From JAAYDI01 sp052034005 (GTDB taxonomy: Bacteria > Planctomycetota > Planctomycetia > Pirellulales > Pirellulaceae): a stretch of 64,000 nt of DNA. Below, in pieces: positions 27,195-35,666 of the stretch. The stretch lies in assembly GCA_052034005.1 (NCBI GenBank), contig JBPOJB010000002.1, positions 124,001 through 188,000 on the forward strand, in the 5' to 3' direction. Each line of letters begins with the position of its first letter. The stretch's first letter is position 1. The translations under genes were made by a program, and so were the position numbers. Under the pieces are notes generated by a model that was not told where the DNA came from, did not search any database, and was given only the letters and a program-made list of their open reading frames with translations.

Positions 27195-27497
27195 ATGACC
27201 ACCGAAACCGGTTCGTATCACCCACTGCTCGACGACCTGGACGCCCGCCAGGACGACCTGCTCGAGCAGCTCGACCAGCTCAATCAACGCATTGAGTTGC
27301 TGCTGACCCAGTTCACGGCCGCGGCCTGTGTGCCGGTCCGACCGTCGGTGCCCGAGCCGGCCGATGCCACCGCGCGGGCCGTGCCCGGCGGCCTGGACTT
27401 ATTCACGCCGGTCGAGATGGCCGGACTTGCCGATCGCGCGCAGGAGACGCAGGGCCAGGAGCACGGCCACGAGGCAGCCGGTCAGGCCGAAGAGTGA
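27195..27497 (+). CDS. Small coiled-coil protein, unknown function
   Basis: A 100-residue protein whose first 45 residues have a clear coiled-coil heptad pattern (LLDDLDARQDDLLEQLDQLN, then QRIELLLTQF). The second half is Pro/Ala-rich and ends in an acidic, glutamine-rich tail. The last 99 bases overlap the 3' end of the convergent UbiB gene, so only the first two thirds of the frame is free of another gene. No strong ribosome site is visible. Family unknown. Confidence 0.55.
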   Translation: MTTETGSYHPLLDDLDARQDDLLEQLDQLNQRIELLLTQFTAAACVPVRPSVPEPADATARAVPGGLDLFTPVEMAGLADRAQETQGQEHGHEAAGQAEE

Positions 27498-29087
27498 CAG
27501 TCGGTGGAGGCCCAAGAAACTGGTGGCGGGGAAGAGCAGGGGAGGCACTTCCCGGCTCAACAGGAGCGACGAGCCGAGGAACAGGGCGCTGGCCAGCATG
27601 CCCAGCACGAGCCGGTTGACTGACGGCCCCAGCCCGCGGTGGTCCAGGTGCACATCAAACGTGCCGGTCTGGACTTGCTCCAGGATATCGATGATCCGGC
27701 GCGGCAGGATTTCGACAAGCTGCTCGAGTTCCAGCCGGAGGCGCCGGAACTTGCGCCACTGGCGCATGGGCGAGAGCCGTTCCAGCAACATACGGCGATG
27801 GAACGGCTGCATCACCTCCATCAGGCTGAACTGCGGGCTGAGCATCCGCGTGCTGCCCTCGAGCGTCACCAGGACCTTGATCAACATGGCGGCCTGGGCC
27901 GGGAGGGCGATCCGATAGCGCCGCACGATTTCGACCATATCGTTCAACGCCCCGGCCAGGTCGAATCGAGCGAGCGACTGTGTGGAATAGGTCCCCACGA
28001 AGTCCGCCACGTCCGTCGCTAACCCGACATCATCCAGGTCCGGCGGGACCGCCCCCACGCGCTTGATCAGCGAGGTGAGCAAGGCCACGTCGTTCTGTAC
28101 GATCGCCAGCAGCATCTCCTCGATGTCTTCGCGCAAACGCTCTTGGACGCGCCCGACCATGCCGAAGTCCAGCAGCGCGATCACGTTGCCCGGCAGGATG
28201 GCGATGTTCCCCGGGTGCGGATCCGCATGATAGTACCCGTTGCTGAAAATCATCCGCAGGTAGATCTGCGCGCCGCGGCGCGCGATCTCGTCCAGGTCGA
28301 ACCCCGCGCTGATCAGCTGATCCTTGTCGGCGATCTTCAGCCCGTCAATCCACTCCATCGTGAGCACACGCGACGTGCAGAGCTCGGTGAACGGCTGGGG
28401 GATGCGGATCGTCGTGTCGTCTTCGAACAGCTGCGCGAACTGGTGGAGGTTCCGCTCTTCGCGTCCGAAATCCAGTTCGCGCCGCAGCATGCGGGCGATC
28501 TCCGCCACCGTCTCGCGCGGACGGTACGGTGCGAACTCCGGAATCCGCTCGGCCAGCAACGCCAGCCCGGCGAGCACATCCAGGTCTTCGCGGACCACCT
28601 TCTCGATGCCGGCATGCTGGACCTTCACCGCCACCCGCTCGCCCGTCTTGAGCCGCGCGCGGTGCACCTGCCCGATCGACGCGGACGCCACCGGAACGTC
28701 CTCGAATTCGATGAATAACTCGTCCGCAGTCTGCCCCAGCTCGACCTCGATCGTGCGGCGCACGGCCGCGGGGCTGTCGGCCGGCACGTCATCCCGCAAC
28801 TGTTTGAGTTCCTCGGCCAGGGAGATGCCGACCAGATCGGGTCGCGTGCTGAGCAACTGACCCAGCTTGACGTAGGTCGGGCCGAGTTCCGTGAGCGCCA
28901 GGCGGATCCGCCGCTCCGGCGTCTGCAGGGCCAGCGCCTCACCCTGGCTCCCTTTCAGGTGCGTCTTGAACATCTCGATGTTCAAGCGGCTCAACCAGTC
29001 CGCCAGGCCGTATTTGCTCAGCACGGACAGTATTTCCGTCCAGCGGCGCACGTTGCGGTAGATGTGCGGAATCGTGCTGATTCTCAT
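27399..29087 (-). CDS. ubiB: UbiB/AarF/ABC1 atypical protein kinase
   Basis: Members of this family are kinase-like ATPases needed for ubiquinone synthesis or lipid homeostasis and are usually membrane-bound. Visible are the family KxGQ motif (ELGPTYVKLGQLLSTRPDLV), the nucleotide-binding VASASIGQVHRARLKTGERVAVKVQ, and the catalytic-like YHADPHPGNIAIL with IALLDFGMVG. Two hydrophobic stretches at the C-terminus (MLASALFLGSSLLLS and LSLFGLTGCLVAVLLALRL) should anchor it in the membrane. ATG 29087 (MRISTIPHIYRN) is chosen because GGAGGAGAGG lies six bases before it. At 562 residues the size is normal. The other ubiquinone genes are not in this window, so the role is not fixed. Confidence 0.9.
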   Translation of the reverse strand: MRISTIPHIYRNVRRWTEILSVLSKYGLADWLSRLNIEMFKTHLKGSQGEALALQTPERRIRLALTELGPTYVKLGQLLSTRPDLVGISLAEELKQLRDDVPADSPAAVRRTIEVELGQTADELFIEFEDVPVASASIGQVHRARLKTGERVAVKVQHAGIEKVVREDLDVLAGLALLAERIPEFAPYRPRETVAEIARMLRRELDFGREERNLHQFAQLFEDDTTIRIPQPFTELCTSRVLTMEWIDGLKIADKDQLISAGFDLDEIARRGAQIYLRMIFSNGYYHADPHPGNIAILPGNVIALLDFGMVGRVQERLREDIEEMLLAIVQNDVALLTSLIKRVGAVPPDLDDVGLATDVADFVGTYSTQSLARFDLAGALNDMVEIVRRYRIALPAQAAMLIKVLVTLEGSTRMLSPQFSLMEVMQPFHRRMLLERLSPMRQWRKFRRLRLELEQLVEILPRRIIDILEQVQTGTFDVHLDHRGLGPSVNRLVLGMLASALFLGSSLLLSREVPPLLFPATSFLGLHRLSLFGLTGCLVAVLLALRLLRAIGKSGHLDRRE

Positions 29088-29471
29088 GGCAGGCCTCTCC
29101 TCCAATATAAATGATGGGGGCGCCCCGAGCGTGCCCGCGCAGCGATTCTCCGAACCCTTTCGCCCCGCGTGACCGCCGCGTGCGGACCGGCGGCGAACCG
29201 CCCATCGTGACCCGCAGGGCCGGTGCGGAAAGCACTGCCCGGACCGTCGGCCCGTGCTGTGCGGCGGACCTGTCCAGCGTGTGCAATGCCCCCTCGCTGC
29301 GCCTCAGGGCAACCGCCGTCCCAAGTCCGAGTGGCGGCTGCGGCCCCGCCCAGGTACATTGAACGGATATATTGAAATGGGGTCCAGGCAGATCGGGTCG
29401 CGGCTGCGTGATCGAGCGCTCGGCGCGCCGAGCGGCATCCGTGGTCTCTCCGGCAGTTGCTCCAACGCACC
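29088..29471. other. Intergenic region between divergent genes, no gene seen
   Basis: This 384-base region separates the UbiB gene (-) from the CHAD gene (+). An AT-richer patch at about 29357-29380 (TTGAACGGATATATTGAAAT) may belong to a promoter for the CHAD gene, but spacing does not fit a clean -35/-10 pair. Confidence 0.4.
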
Positions 29472-30380
29472 ATGACTGAGTTCAGCAAGTGGGTACACGC
29501 GGCGTCGGACAGCGACCCGGTTTCGGCCGTGGCTGCGCACACGCTGACCGTGCGCCTGGCGGCCGTGCGACACTACTTGCCGCTGGCGGCAGAGCACGCC
29601 GACGAGAGCATCGAGCATGTGCACCAGTTGCGGGTTGCCACGCGTCGCGGCGTGGCCGCGCTGCGGCTGTATCGCAAGGTGTTGGCCAAATCACCCCGGA
29701 AACGGCTGTGCCGCGAACTGAAGCAGATCCGCCGGGTAGCCGGCCGGGTCCGCGACTACGATGTGCTCATCCAGCGCCATGCCGCCGACGCGTCGGACGC
29801 CGGCGTTCAACGGTTGCTCGATGAATTCCGCGCCCAACGCGCCGAAGCACAAGGGCCCCTCCGCGAGATCTACGCGGCATTGACCGCCGGAGAGCACCTG
29901 GAACGCCTCCCGCGCGCACTGTTCGACCCCGCGCTCGGCGCCCCGCCCGGGGACCGTGGACCCACGTTCGGCGCCTGGGCCCGGCGACAACTGCGCAAAT
30001 CGGTCGAGGCGTTCTTCGCCGCAGAACCGGCCGACCTGAACGATCTCGACGCGCTCCACCAGTTCCGGATCCGCTGCAAGGAACTCCGCTATGCGATGGA
30101 ACTGCTTGTGGCCGCCTTCCGCCCCTCGTTTCAGACCCGGCTCTACCCGCTGATCGAACGGGTCCAGGATCGGCTCGGCGAGATCAACGACCATGCCGTC
30201 GCGCTGAAACGCTTCCGCGCCTGGAGCCACGAGACGGCCGACCCCAATCTGCAGGAATACCTGCAACCGTTGACCCGCCGTGAACGTAAACGGCTGCGCC
30301 GGTCCGTGCTGCGATTCGCCATCTGGTGGACGCCCGGACGCAGCAAGCAGGTGCATCGCCGTTTCCGCCGAGTCCGATGA
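29472..30380 (+). CDS. CHAD-domain protein (polyphosphate-binding type)
   Basis: CHAD domains are helical bundles lined with conserved histidines and basic residues and are known to bind inorganic polyphosphate. The first histidine motif is ESIEHVHQLRVATRRGVAAL and the second LDALHQFRIRCKELRYAMEL, each with the R/K-rich face. The protein is 302 residues and almost all helical, with a basic tail (GRSKQVHRRFRRVR). The start at 29472 (MTEFSKWVHAAS) is the first ATG; a TTG at 29457 is less likely. The gene is 19 kb from ppx-ppk-sixA, so this genome has both polyphosphate metabolism and a likely polyphosphate-binding protein. Confidence 0.88.
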   Translation: MTEFSKWVHAASDSDPVSAVAAHTLTVRLAAVRHYLPLAAEHADESIEHVHQLRVATRRGVAALRLYRKVLAKSPRKRLCRELKQIRRVAGRVRDYDVLIQRHAADASDAGVQRLLDEFRAQRAEAQGPLREIYAALTAGEHLERLPRALFDPALGAPPGDRGPTFGAWARRQLRKSVEAFFAAEPADLNDLDALHQFRIRCKELRYAMELLVAAFRPSFQTRLYPLIERVQDRLGEINDHAVALKRFRAWSHETADPNLQEYLQPLTRRERKRLRRSVLRFAIWWTPGRSKQVHRRFRRVR

Positions 30381-30470
30381 TGTCGCGACCGACACGCGGA
30401 GATCCGCCCCCACCGGTGATGCCTGTCCGGTGCGAACCAACCGTGGGAACCGCCGCGTTTGGTCATCCGC

Positions 30471-33158
30471 TTACAGCTCAGTGCGCAGCAGGTCCACTTC
30501 GCAGTCCTCGGCGAGAAAGAACACGCGGAACTGGATGGCGGCCCCATCGGCAACCGCCGCGCGGATTTCGGCCAGCGCGGCCAGGCCCTGCGTCATCTTC
30601 GTGCACTCCGCCAGCTCCGCCTCCGCTTTCTTCAACTGCTCCTGGCGCAGGCCAAGGGCCGGGTCGTTCGGCCCCAAGCTGATCACCTCATTGCGCAGCG
30701 CCAGGGCTCGGCTGTTCGCCAGTTCCTGGTTGCGGGCCACGGCCAGTTCTGCCAGCTGCAGCTTCCTGAGCGCCAGGACGACTGGTTCCGCGTCGGGTTT
30801 CAACCGGAAGAACGCTTCACACTCAAGCTGGAACACCGCCTTCAACTCAGGCGTGATGTCCAGCAGCAGAACCTGGATGTCGGGATCCGGCCCCAGGCTC
30901 ATCTGCAGCCTCCCCGCATTCACGGCAATTGGCGTGGGAGGGTTGAACGTGACCGTGGAGGGCAACGGTTCGTCGACGGCTGTGACCTGGAAACGCATCT
31001 GCCTGGGGTCGGGTGGCGCGAGCACCTTCACACGCAGGATGACCGATTGCTTCTTCAAATCGACCCGGAGCGGATCAACGACCTGAGGTCGCCGCAGTCG
31101 CAGGTCGTGCGTGTGGGCGCCGCTGGTCAGGCGCAGCACACAGTTGCCCAGGTGTGCCACACCGGCCACCTCCGACGCGCTCCGGTCCCATCGGAACTGC
31201 AACCGGTCGTCCTGCAGCAGGAGGCTGGCCATGACGCGCGAGGCGGCGTCGTTCGCTTTGTCGTTCGTCATGACGATCTGCCAGCTCGGTGGCTCGGTGC
31301 CGGCGCCGGGCACGAGCTGGAATACCGTCCCACGCAGCCCCGGGGTCGATCCGCCCAGGAGCATCACGGCCAACGGCCCCGGCAACGGCGCCGCAAGCGT
31401 CGCCAGATCGACCGGGGCATCGATCGCCGGTCCGTCCGCTTCGTGCGCTGCGGGCGGTAGTTCGACGGCGGTCGGCCAGTCGAGCCACGGGCTGGTCTGG
31501 GACTCCGCGGCCGTCACCGATTCGGGCTGTGAGGGCGGTGCATCAGGTTGGGCGGGGGGTGTAGCCGCGTCTGTCGGACTTGACGTCGCATCCGCTCCAT
31601 CGGCATCAGGCGGAGACGGTTCGGCATCCGGTTCAGACGCGTGAGGGGCGTCGCCGTCCGTGGGGACCGCCGTTTGCACCGCCGGAGCTGGGCCGTGCTG
31701 CGAGCCCTCCACCGGATCGGCGGGACCCGCAGGTGGGGCGTCGGGTGGAAGATCCAACGCCTCGTTCCCGGCGTCCGACGGGTGATGCGGGATCTTCGAC
31801 CAGGCCTCGCCCGCGGCTTGTTGATCTCGCCTGCGCAGGCGGGGCTGCCGACCAAGGGTCGTTTGCCGCGGGCTCGCACCGCTGTGTGATGGCGTGGGGC
31901 CCGGTCTGATCATGCAGTAGGCCCAGACGCCAACGGCCCCGAGCAGCATGAGCAGCAGAATGCTCGCGGTCACGTAGAGCGTCCGTTTGGACAGGTGGGG
32001 CACCCAGGCACGGGCCGACGACTCCGCCGCACCATCCGACCGGGCGGACTTGGCCGCCGGTCGGGGCGTGGGGGCCGGTGGCGTCCAATCGAACGACTCG
32101 TCACCCTTTGCCGTCGCGGTTGCGGGGGAGGACACCGCCTCCGCGTCCGACTCGGACTCGGTGCACGGCAACAGGTCCTGGACCACCTCGTCGGCCGACG
32201 CGTAGCGGTGCTCGGGGTCGGGCGCCCGGAGCCGGCGGATCACCACCGCCAAACCGGGCGGGATATCCGGCCGCAGTGCGGCGGTGTCTGTCGGTATGGC
32301 CATCGGACCGGGCGTCACGATCGCTGGCGGCGTCTGGCCCGTGAGCAGGAAATGCGCCGTGCACCCCAACGCGTAGAGGTCGCTCCGCGCGTCGCTCACA
32401 TCGTGGATGCCCGTCTGTTCCGGGGCGAGGTACCCGGAGTCTGACAGATCGGGCGGGCCTTCGGTCTGCAGATCCAGACTGCGCAGAAGGTGTGAGAGCC
32501 GGCCGATCCCCCATCCCACAATCTTCACAACGCCCTGCTCATCAATCATCAGGTTAGCGGGCTTCAAGCGGCGATGGATGACATCGCGTTGGTGCGCGTA
32601 GGCCAGTCCGCGGATCACCTGAACCAGGTAGTTGATCGCCTCGTCCACTGCCAGCGGCCCCGTGTCGTGCACACGCTGCTGCAGGTCGACGCCGCGGACG
32701 TACTCCATCACCATGTAGTACTGGTCCTCGCCGCTGTCGACGTCGAAGATGTGGACGATGTTACGGTGATCGAGTGCCGACACGCGTCGGGCGTCTGCCA
32801 GGAACTGGCTCACGATCTCCGCATGGCCCGCAAAACGTCGGGAGAGTGCCTGGATGGCGACCTCGCGTTGGAGCTGCCCATGGGCAGCCCGGAAGAGGCG
32901 CCCGTAGTTGCTGCGTCCGATCTGGCTGAGCAGCACATACTTGCCCAAGCGAAATCTCGTCCAGCCCACGAGCAGTTGGCCCATTTGCCAGCGGGTGACC
33001 AGTCTCTGGGCGACCAGTCGGCGGGCCAGTGACAGATGGTGCGGGGTTTCGGCTGCGAGCTTCTCGGCCCGACGCAACTGCGTGGGTCCGAGAATGCCGC
33101 TCTCCTTGAGCCGTCTCATCAGCTCGTCTGCTGTCGCGACTTCCTTACGGTTGGCCAT
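30471..33158 (-). CDS. Membrane pseudokinase of the Ser/Thr kinase family
   Basis: An 895-residue protein with a kinase fold at about residues 72-340, a membrane helix near 393-416 (LYVTASILLLMLLGAVGVWA), a long Pro/Ala/Asp-rich linker and a C-terminal outer domain with a final coiled coil. Every catalytic element is substituted: the glycine loop reads IGRSNYGRLF; the VAIK lysine is Gln (Q103, codon CAG); HRD reads HRR (R197, codon CGC); DFG reads GWG (G215). The overall kinase skeleton (MEYVRGVDL, KPANLMIDEQGVVKIV, YLAPEQTGIHDV) is intact. By family knowledge this should not phosphorylate. It probably acts as a scaffold or sensor with nucleotide or protein binding. It is convergent with the CHAD gene. 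Confidence 0.88.
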   Translation of the reverse strand: MANRKEVATADELMRRLKESGILGPTQLRRAEKLAAETPHHLSLARRLVAQRLVTRWQMGQLLVGWTRFRLGKYVLLSQIGRSNYGRLFRAAHGQLQREVAIQALSRRFAGHAEIVSQFLADARRVSALDHRNIVHIFDVDSGEDQYYMVMEYVRGVDLQQRVHDTGPLAVDEAINYLVQVIRGLAYAHQRDVIHRRLKPANLMIDEQGVVKIVGWGIGRLSHLLRSLDLQTEGPPDLSDSGYLAPEQTGIHDVSDARSDLYALGCTAHFLLTGQTPPAIVTPGPMAIPTDTAALRPDIPPGLAVVIRRLRAPDPEHRYASADEVVQDLLPCTESESDAEAVSSPATATAKGDESFDWTPPAPTPRPAAKSARSDGAAESSARAWVPHLSKRTLYVTASILLLMLLGAVGVWAYCMIRPGPTPSHSGASPRQTTLGRQPRLRRRDQQAAGEAWSKIPHHPSDAGNEALDLPPDAPPAGPADPVEGSQHGPAPAVQTAVPTDGDAPHASEPDAEPSPPDADGADATSSPTDAATPPAQPDAPPSQPESVTAAESQTSPWLDWPTAVELPPAAHEADGPAIDAPVDLATLAAPLPGPLAVMLLGGSTPGLRGTVFQLVPGAGTEPPSWQIVMTNDKANDAASRVMASLLLQDDRLQFRWDRSASEVAGVAHLGNCVLRLTSGAHTHDLRLRRPQVVDPLRVDLKKQSVILRVKVLAPPDPRQMRFQVTAVDEPLPSTVTFNPPTPIAVNAGRLQMSLGPDPDIQVLLLDITPELKAVFQLECEAFFRLKPDAEPVVLALRKLQLAELAVARNQELANSRALALRNEVISLGPNDPALGLRQEQLKKAEAELAECTKMTQGLAALAEIRAAVADGAAIQFRVFFLAEDCEVDLLRTEL

Positions 33159-33646
33159 CGCCTGTGGGGTCTCCGCTAGACGGCGGTCAATGGCACGCCG
33201 GGGTGGCTCCGACGTACACTCATCTCCCGCTTGGCAAACACAGGCCTATTCTTGCGTCCGTGCCGGGAACCCGCAAGTAATCTCCGCACCACTTCTCGGG
33301 TTTGCCCACTTTCCACATTCTACCGAACGGCCACCGACCCACGCCTGCCGCGGAGCGAATCTGGAACGTTTCCCGCATGAATCTCAGGAAACCCCCAAAT
33401 TTCACCCGCAACTTTGCCGATTAACCAAGATGTTCTGGGAGCACCGAAAGTGTTGGTTCTGATTTTTGCGCGAAACCGATAGGACCAGACAGGGATTCCC
33501 TGCGTGGGCAGAGACTTGGCCTGCAAAGCGTGCTTTTTTTCGGTACCGAACAGACTCGCAGGAAGACAATCGAGCCTCGGGAGAGCGGCAAGGCACCCGG
33601 ACGGTTGGGCCCTGACAATTCGCATTCGTGCCGCGGAGAAATACCA
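33159..33646. other. Upstream region of the first BBP7 gene
   Basis: This 488-base region separates the pseudokinase (-) and the BBP7 gene (+). It holds two perfect palindromes, CAGGGATTCCCTG (33490-33502) and TTCGGTACCGAA (33539-33550), the second directly after a run of seven T. Both lie within 160 bases of the BBP7 start and may be operators. No gene is seen. Confidence 0.5.
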
Positions 33647-34951
33647 ATGAGAATCCAACGGTCGTGGGTACTGTGCTGGGTGACAATCATGGCCCTGATG
33701 GTTGCCGTGCACAGGGCGGATGCTCAGGCGTATCCGTACCCGGGTGTATCGCCGGCATCCTATGGGGCATATCCAGCGGTGCCGACGCCCCCGATGTCTT
33801 ACGGTTATCAGGGCGTCGGGTACTACGATCCGGCGCAAGGAGCGGCCCCGGCGCAGTTGGAGCCGACGCCGATGGGGCCGGTCAGCGGCGCGCCGATGAT
33901 GGGCAACGAGCTGGGGCAACCCTGGTGCCCGGCATGTGGCGGATCTGGGTGTGAGCAGTGCATGGGAGGCGACGATGACTTCGACCTCCGGCTCCTGCAC
34001 TGGCTGCTTCCTTATGGTGCCGGCGGATGCGGTGCTCAGCGATGGTACGATGTGACCGCGGAATGGGTCTCGTTGAAGCGTGACGAGATCGGCCAGTCGA
34101 CGGTGTTCACGACGGCGGGCATGGCCGGCACGCCCGTGCTCATGAACGACCAGCTGGACTTCTCGAACCGTTCGGGGGCTCGCGTGAGCGTCGCGCTGCA
34201 ACTGGGCGCCGGCAACAACATCGAGTCTACCTGGCTGGGTGGATTCAACTGGTCGTCCCACGCCGCAGTCGCGGACCAGAACAGCCAGCTGTTCTCGATC
34301 ATGAGCCACTATGGTACGGCTCCCTTCCTCGGCTTCGTAGACACGGACCGTTCGAATTATCAGCAGATCGCGTATTCTTCGGAACTCAATTCCGTGGAGC
34401 TGAACTATCGCCAGCGGTGGGTGGGTCCGAACGTGCGGGTGCAAGGGTCGTGGCTGGCTGGCGTCCGCTTCGTGGAGATTGAAGAGGACTTCGGGTACCT
34501 GACCTTAGCGCCGATCAATCCGGGTTGGATGGACTACCTGGTGGGGGCGACGAACGCCCTGACAGGCGCTCAGATCGGTGGCGACCTGTGGATCTGCATC
34601 ACGCCCGGCGTGAACATTGGAGCGGAAGCGAAGATCGGCATTTACGGCAACCATGCGGTGCAGCGCACGACGATCAACGCCTCGTCGTTTGTCGAGCCGC
34701 TCGTGGAGCGCGAGTCGGAGGACGCGGCGGCGTTCCTCGGCGATTTCAATGTCACGCTGCTCTGGCGAGTCAGCCAGTACTGGACGGTCCGTGGCAGCTA
34801 CATGTTCCTGTGGGCTGACCAGGTGGCCCTCGCCTCGGACAACTTCAATCCGGGGCCGCCGTTCGTGTCCGGCCAGCGCACCACGTTCATCGACAACGGC
34901 AGCGACGTGTTCTACCACGGCTTCGCGGTCGGCCTCGAGTTCATGTGGTAA
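33647..34951 (+). CDS. BBP7-family outer-membrane beta-barrel protein
   Basis: A 434-residue exported protein of the planctomycete BBP7 (putative beta-barrel porin 7) group. Residues 1-26 are a signal peptide (VLCWVTIMALMVAVHRADAQ). A Tyr/Pro/Gly-rich stretch follows, then a cysteine cluster (CPACGGSGCEQC) near residue 90. After that come alternating beta strands typical of a barrel (WYDVTAEWVSLKRDE, ESTWLGGFNWSS, YWTVRGSYMFLWADQVAL) and a final aromatic strand YHGFAVGLEFMW, ending at the C-terminus as outer-membrane barrels do. The start at 33647 has a GGAG-type site (GCGGAGAAATACCA). A second member lies at 50501, flanking the same secretion block. The transported substance, if any, is unknown. 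Confidence 0.85.
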   Translation: MRIQRSWVLCWVTIMALMVAVHRADAQAYPYPGVSPASYGAYPAVPTPPMSYGYQGVGYYDPAQGAAPAQLEPTPMGPVSGAPMMGNELGQPWCPACGGSGCEQCMGGDDDFDLRLLHWLLPYGAGGCGAQRWYDVTAEWVSLKRDEIGQSTVFTTAGMAGTPVLMNDQLDFSNRSGARVSVALQLGAGNNIESTWLGGFNWSSHAAVADQNSQLFSIMSHYGTAPFLGFVDTDRSNYQQIAYSSELNSVELNYRQRWVGPNVRVQGSWLAGVRFVEIEEDFGYLTLAPINPGWMDYLVGATNALTGAQIGGDLWICITPGVNIGAEAKIGIYGNHAVQRTTINASSFVEPLVERESEDAAAFLGDFNVTLLWRVSQYWTVRGSYMFLWADQVALASDNFNPGPPFVSGQRTTFIDNGSDVFYHGFAVGLEFMW

Positions 34952-35666
34952 ATCGCGTCGCCGGTGCAGTCTTCAGGGTCGTCCTCGTGCCCGGCGTGGT
35001 CCGCATTCCGGGCATAGCCAGGGCGGCGCTCCGCATGCCCTCGCGCTGACTCGAGACCACGCCTCGGCGGCATCTCGGAGAATAGCGCACGCACTCCAGT
35101 CGCCGGCGCGTGTTGCGGGTTGGCCGATCATCTGGCCACCACGGGCGCCTCCACAGGCCCCGGAGTGTCTCGTCGGGTCTCTCTTCGGCCCGGCCCCCGC
35201 CGCGGCCACCCAGCGCCCGGCCGGGCACCCGCAACCCAGCCCATTTCCCAGCCGCCCGGCGCCTCTCCTGGCCCCAAGCTACCCGGCGGCAGGTCTCGGC
35301 CGTGACGGCGCTCACCGGGGGGGTGCGCGCTCAGATCGCCCGGGGGCGTGTGGGGCGTCCGGTGGGTTGCGGCGGCGGGCAGGAGGGTCTCTACTCTTAG
35401 GGAGGGGCCGGCAATTTTGTTGACACGGTATTTCTGGTAATTACGATCGAAATGACGGGGCTATGCGAAGTTTTCCGGCGTCGCACGTTCGTCGTTTGAC
35501 ATGAGGCAGGGGGCGTTTCGGAGCCTTTTTGCCGTGACGTAGGGGCGGCGGTGCGCGCGCGCGATGGCCGTGCGTATGTGGCGCATGCGGGTGCGTGTGA
35601 ACCGAATTCGACTGATCGAAGCACGTCTATTGATCGCATCATCCAACTGCAAGTGGGGTTAAGACC
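34952..35666. other. 715-base intergenic region before the giant protease
   Basis: No gene is recognised on either strand. The left part is G/C-rich and low in information; the right part (35401 onward) is AT-richer and holds a promoter candidate for the gene at 35667, listed separately. Confidence 0.5.
35420..35447 (+). promoter_or_regulatory. Candidate promoter of the giant subtilisin gene
   Basis: A perfect -35 box TTGACA (35420-35425) and TACGAT (35442-35447) spaced by 16 bases, in an AT-richer island. The start codon at 35667 is about 220 bases downstream, so a long leader is predicted. Judged by eye. Confidence 0.5.

Noticed and set aside
33434..33474. A GG...TTGC pattern (TTGGTTCTGATTTTTGCGC) resembling a sigma-54 promoter
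   Set aside because: The spacing between the GG and GC elements is 11 bases instead of the required 10, and no enhancer-binding regulator is nearby.
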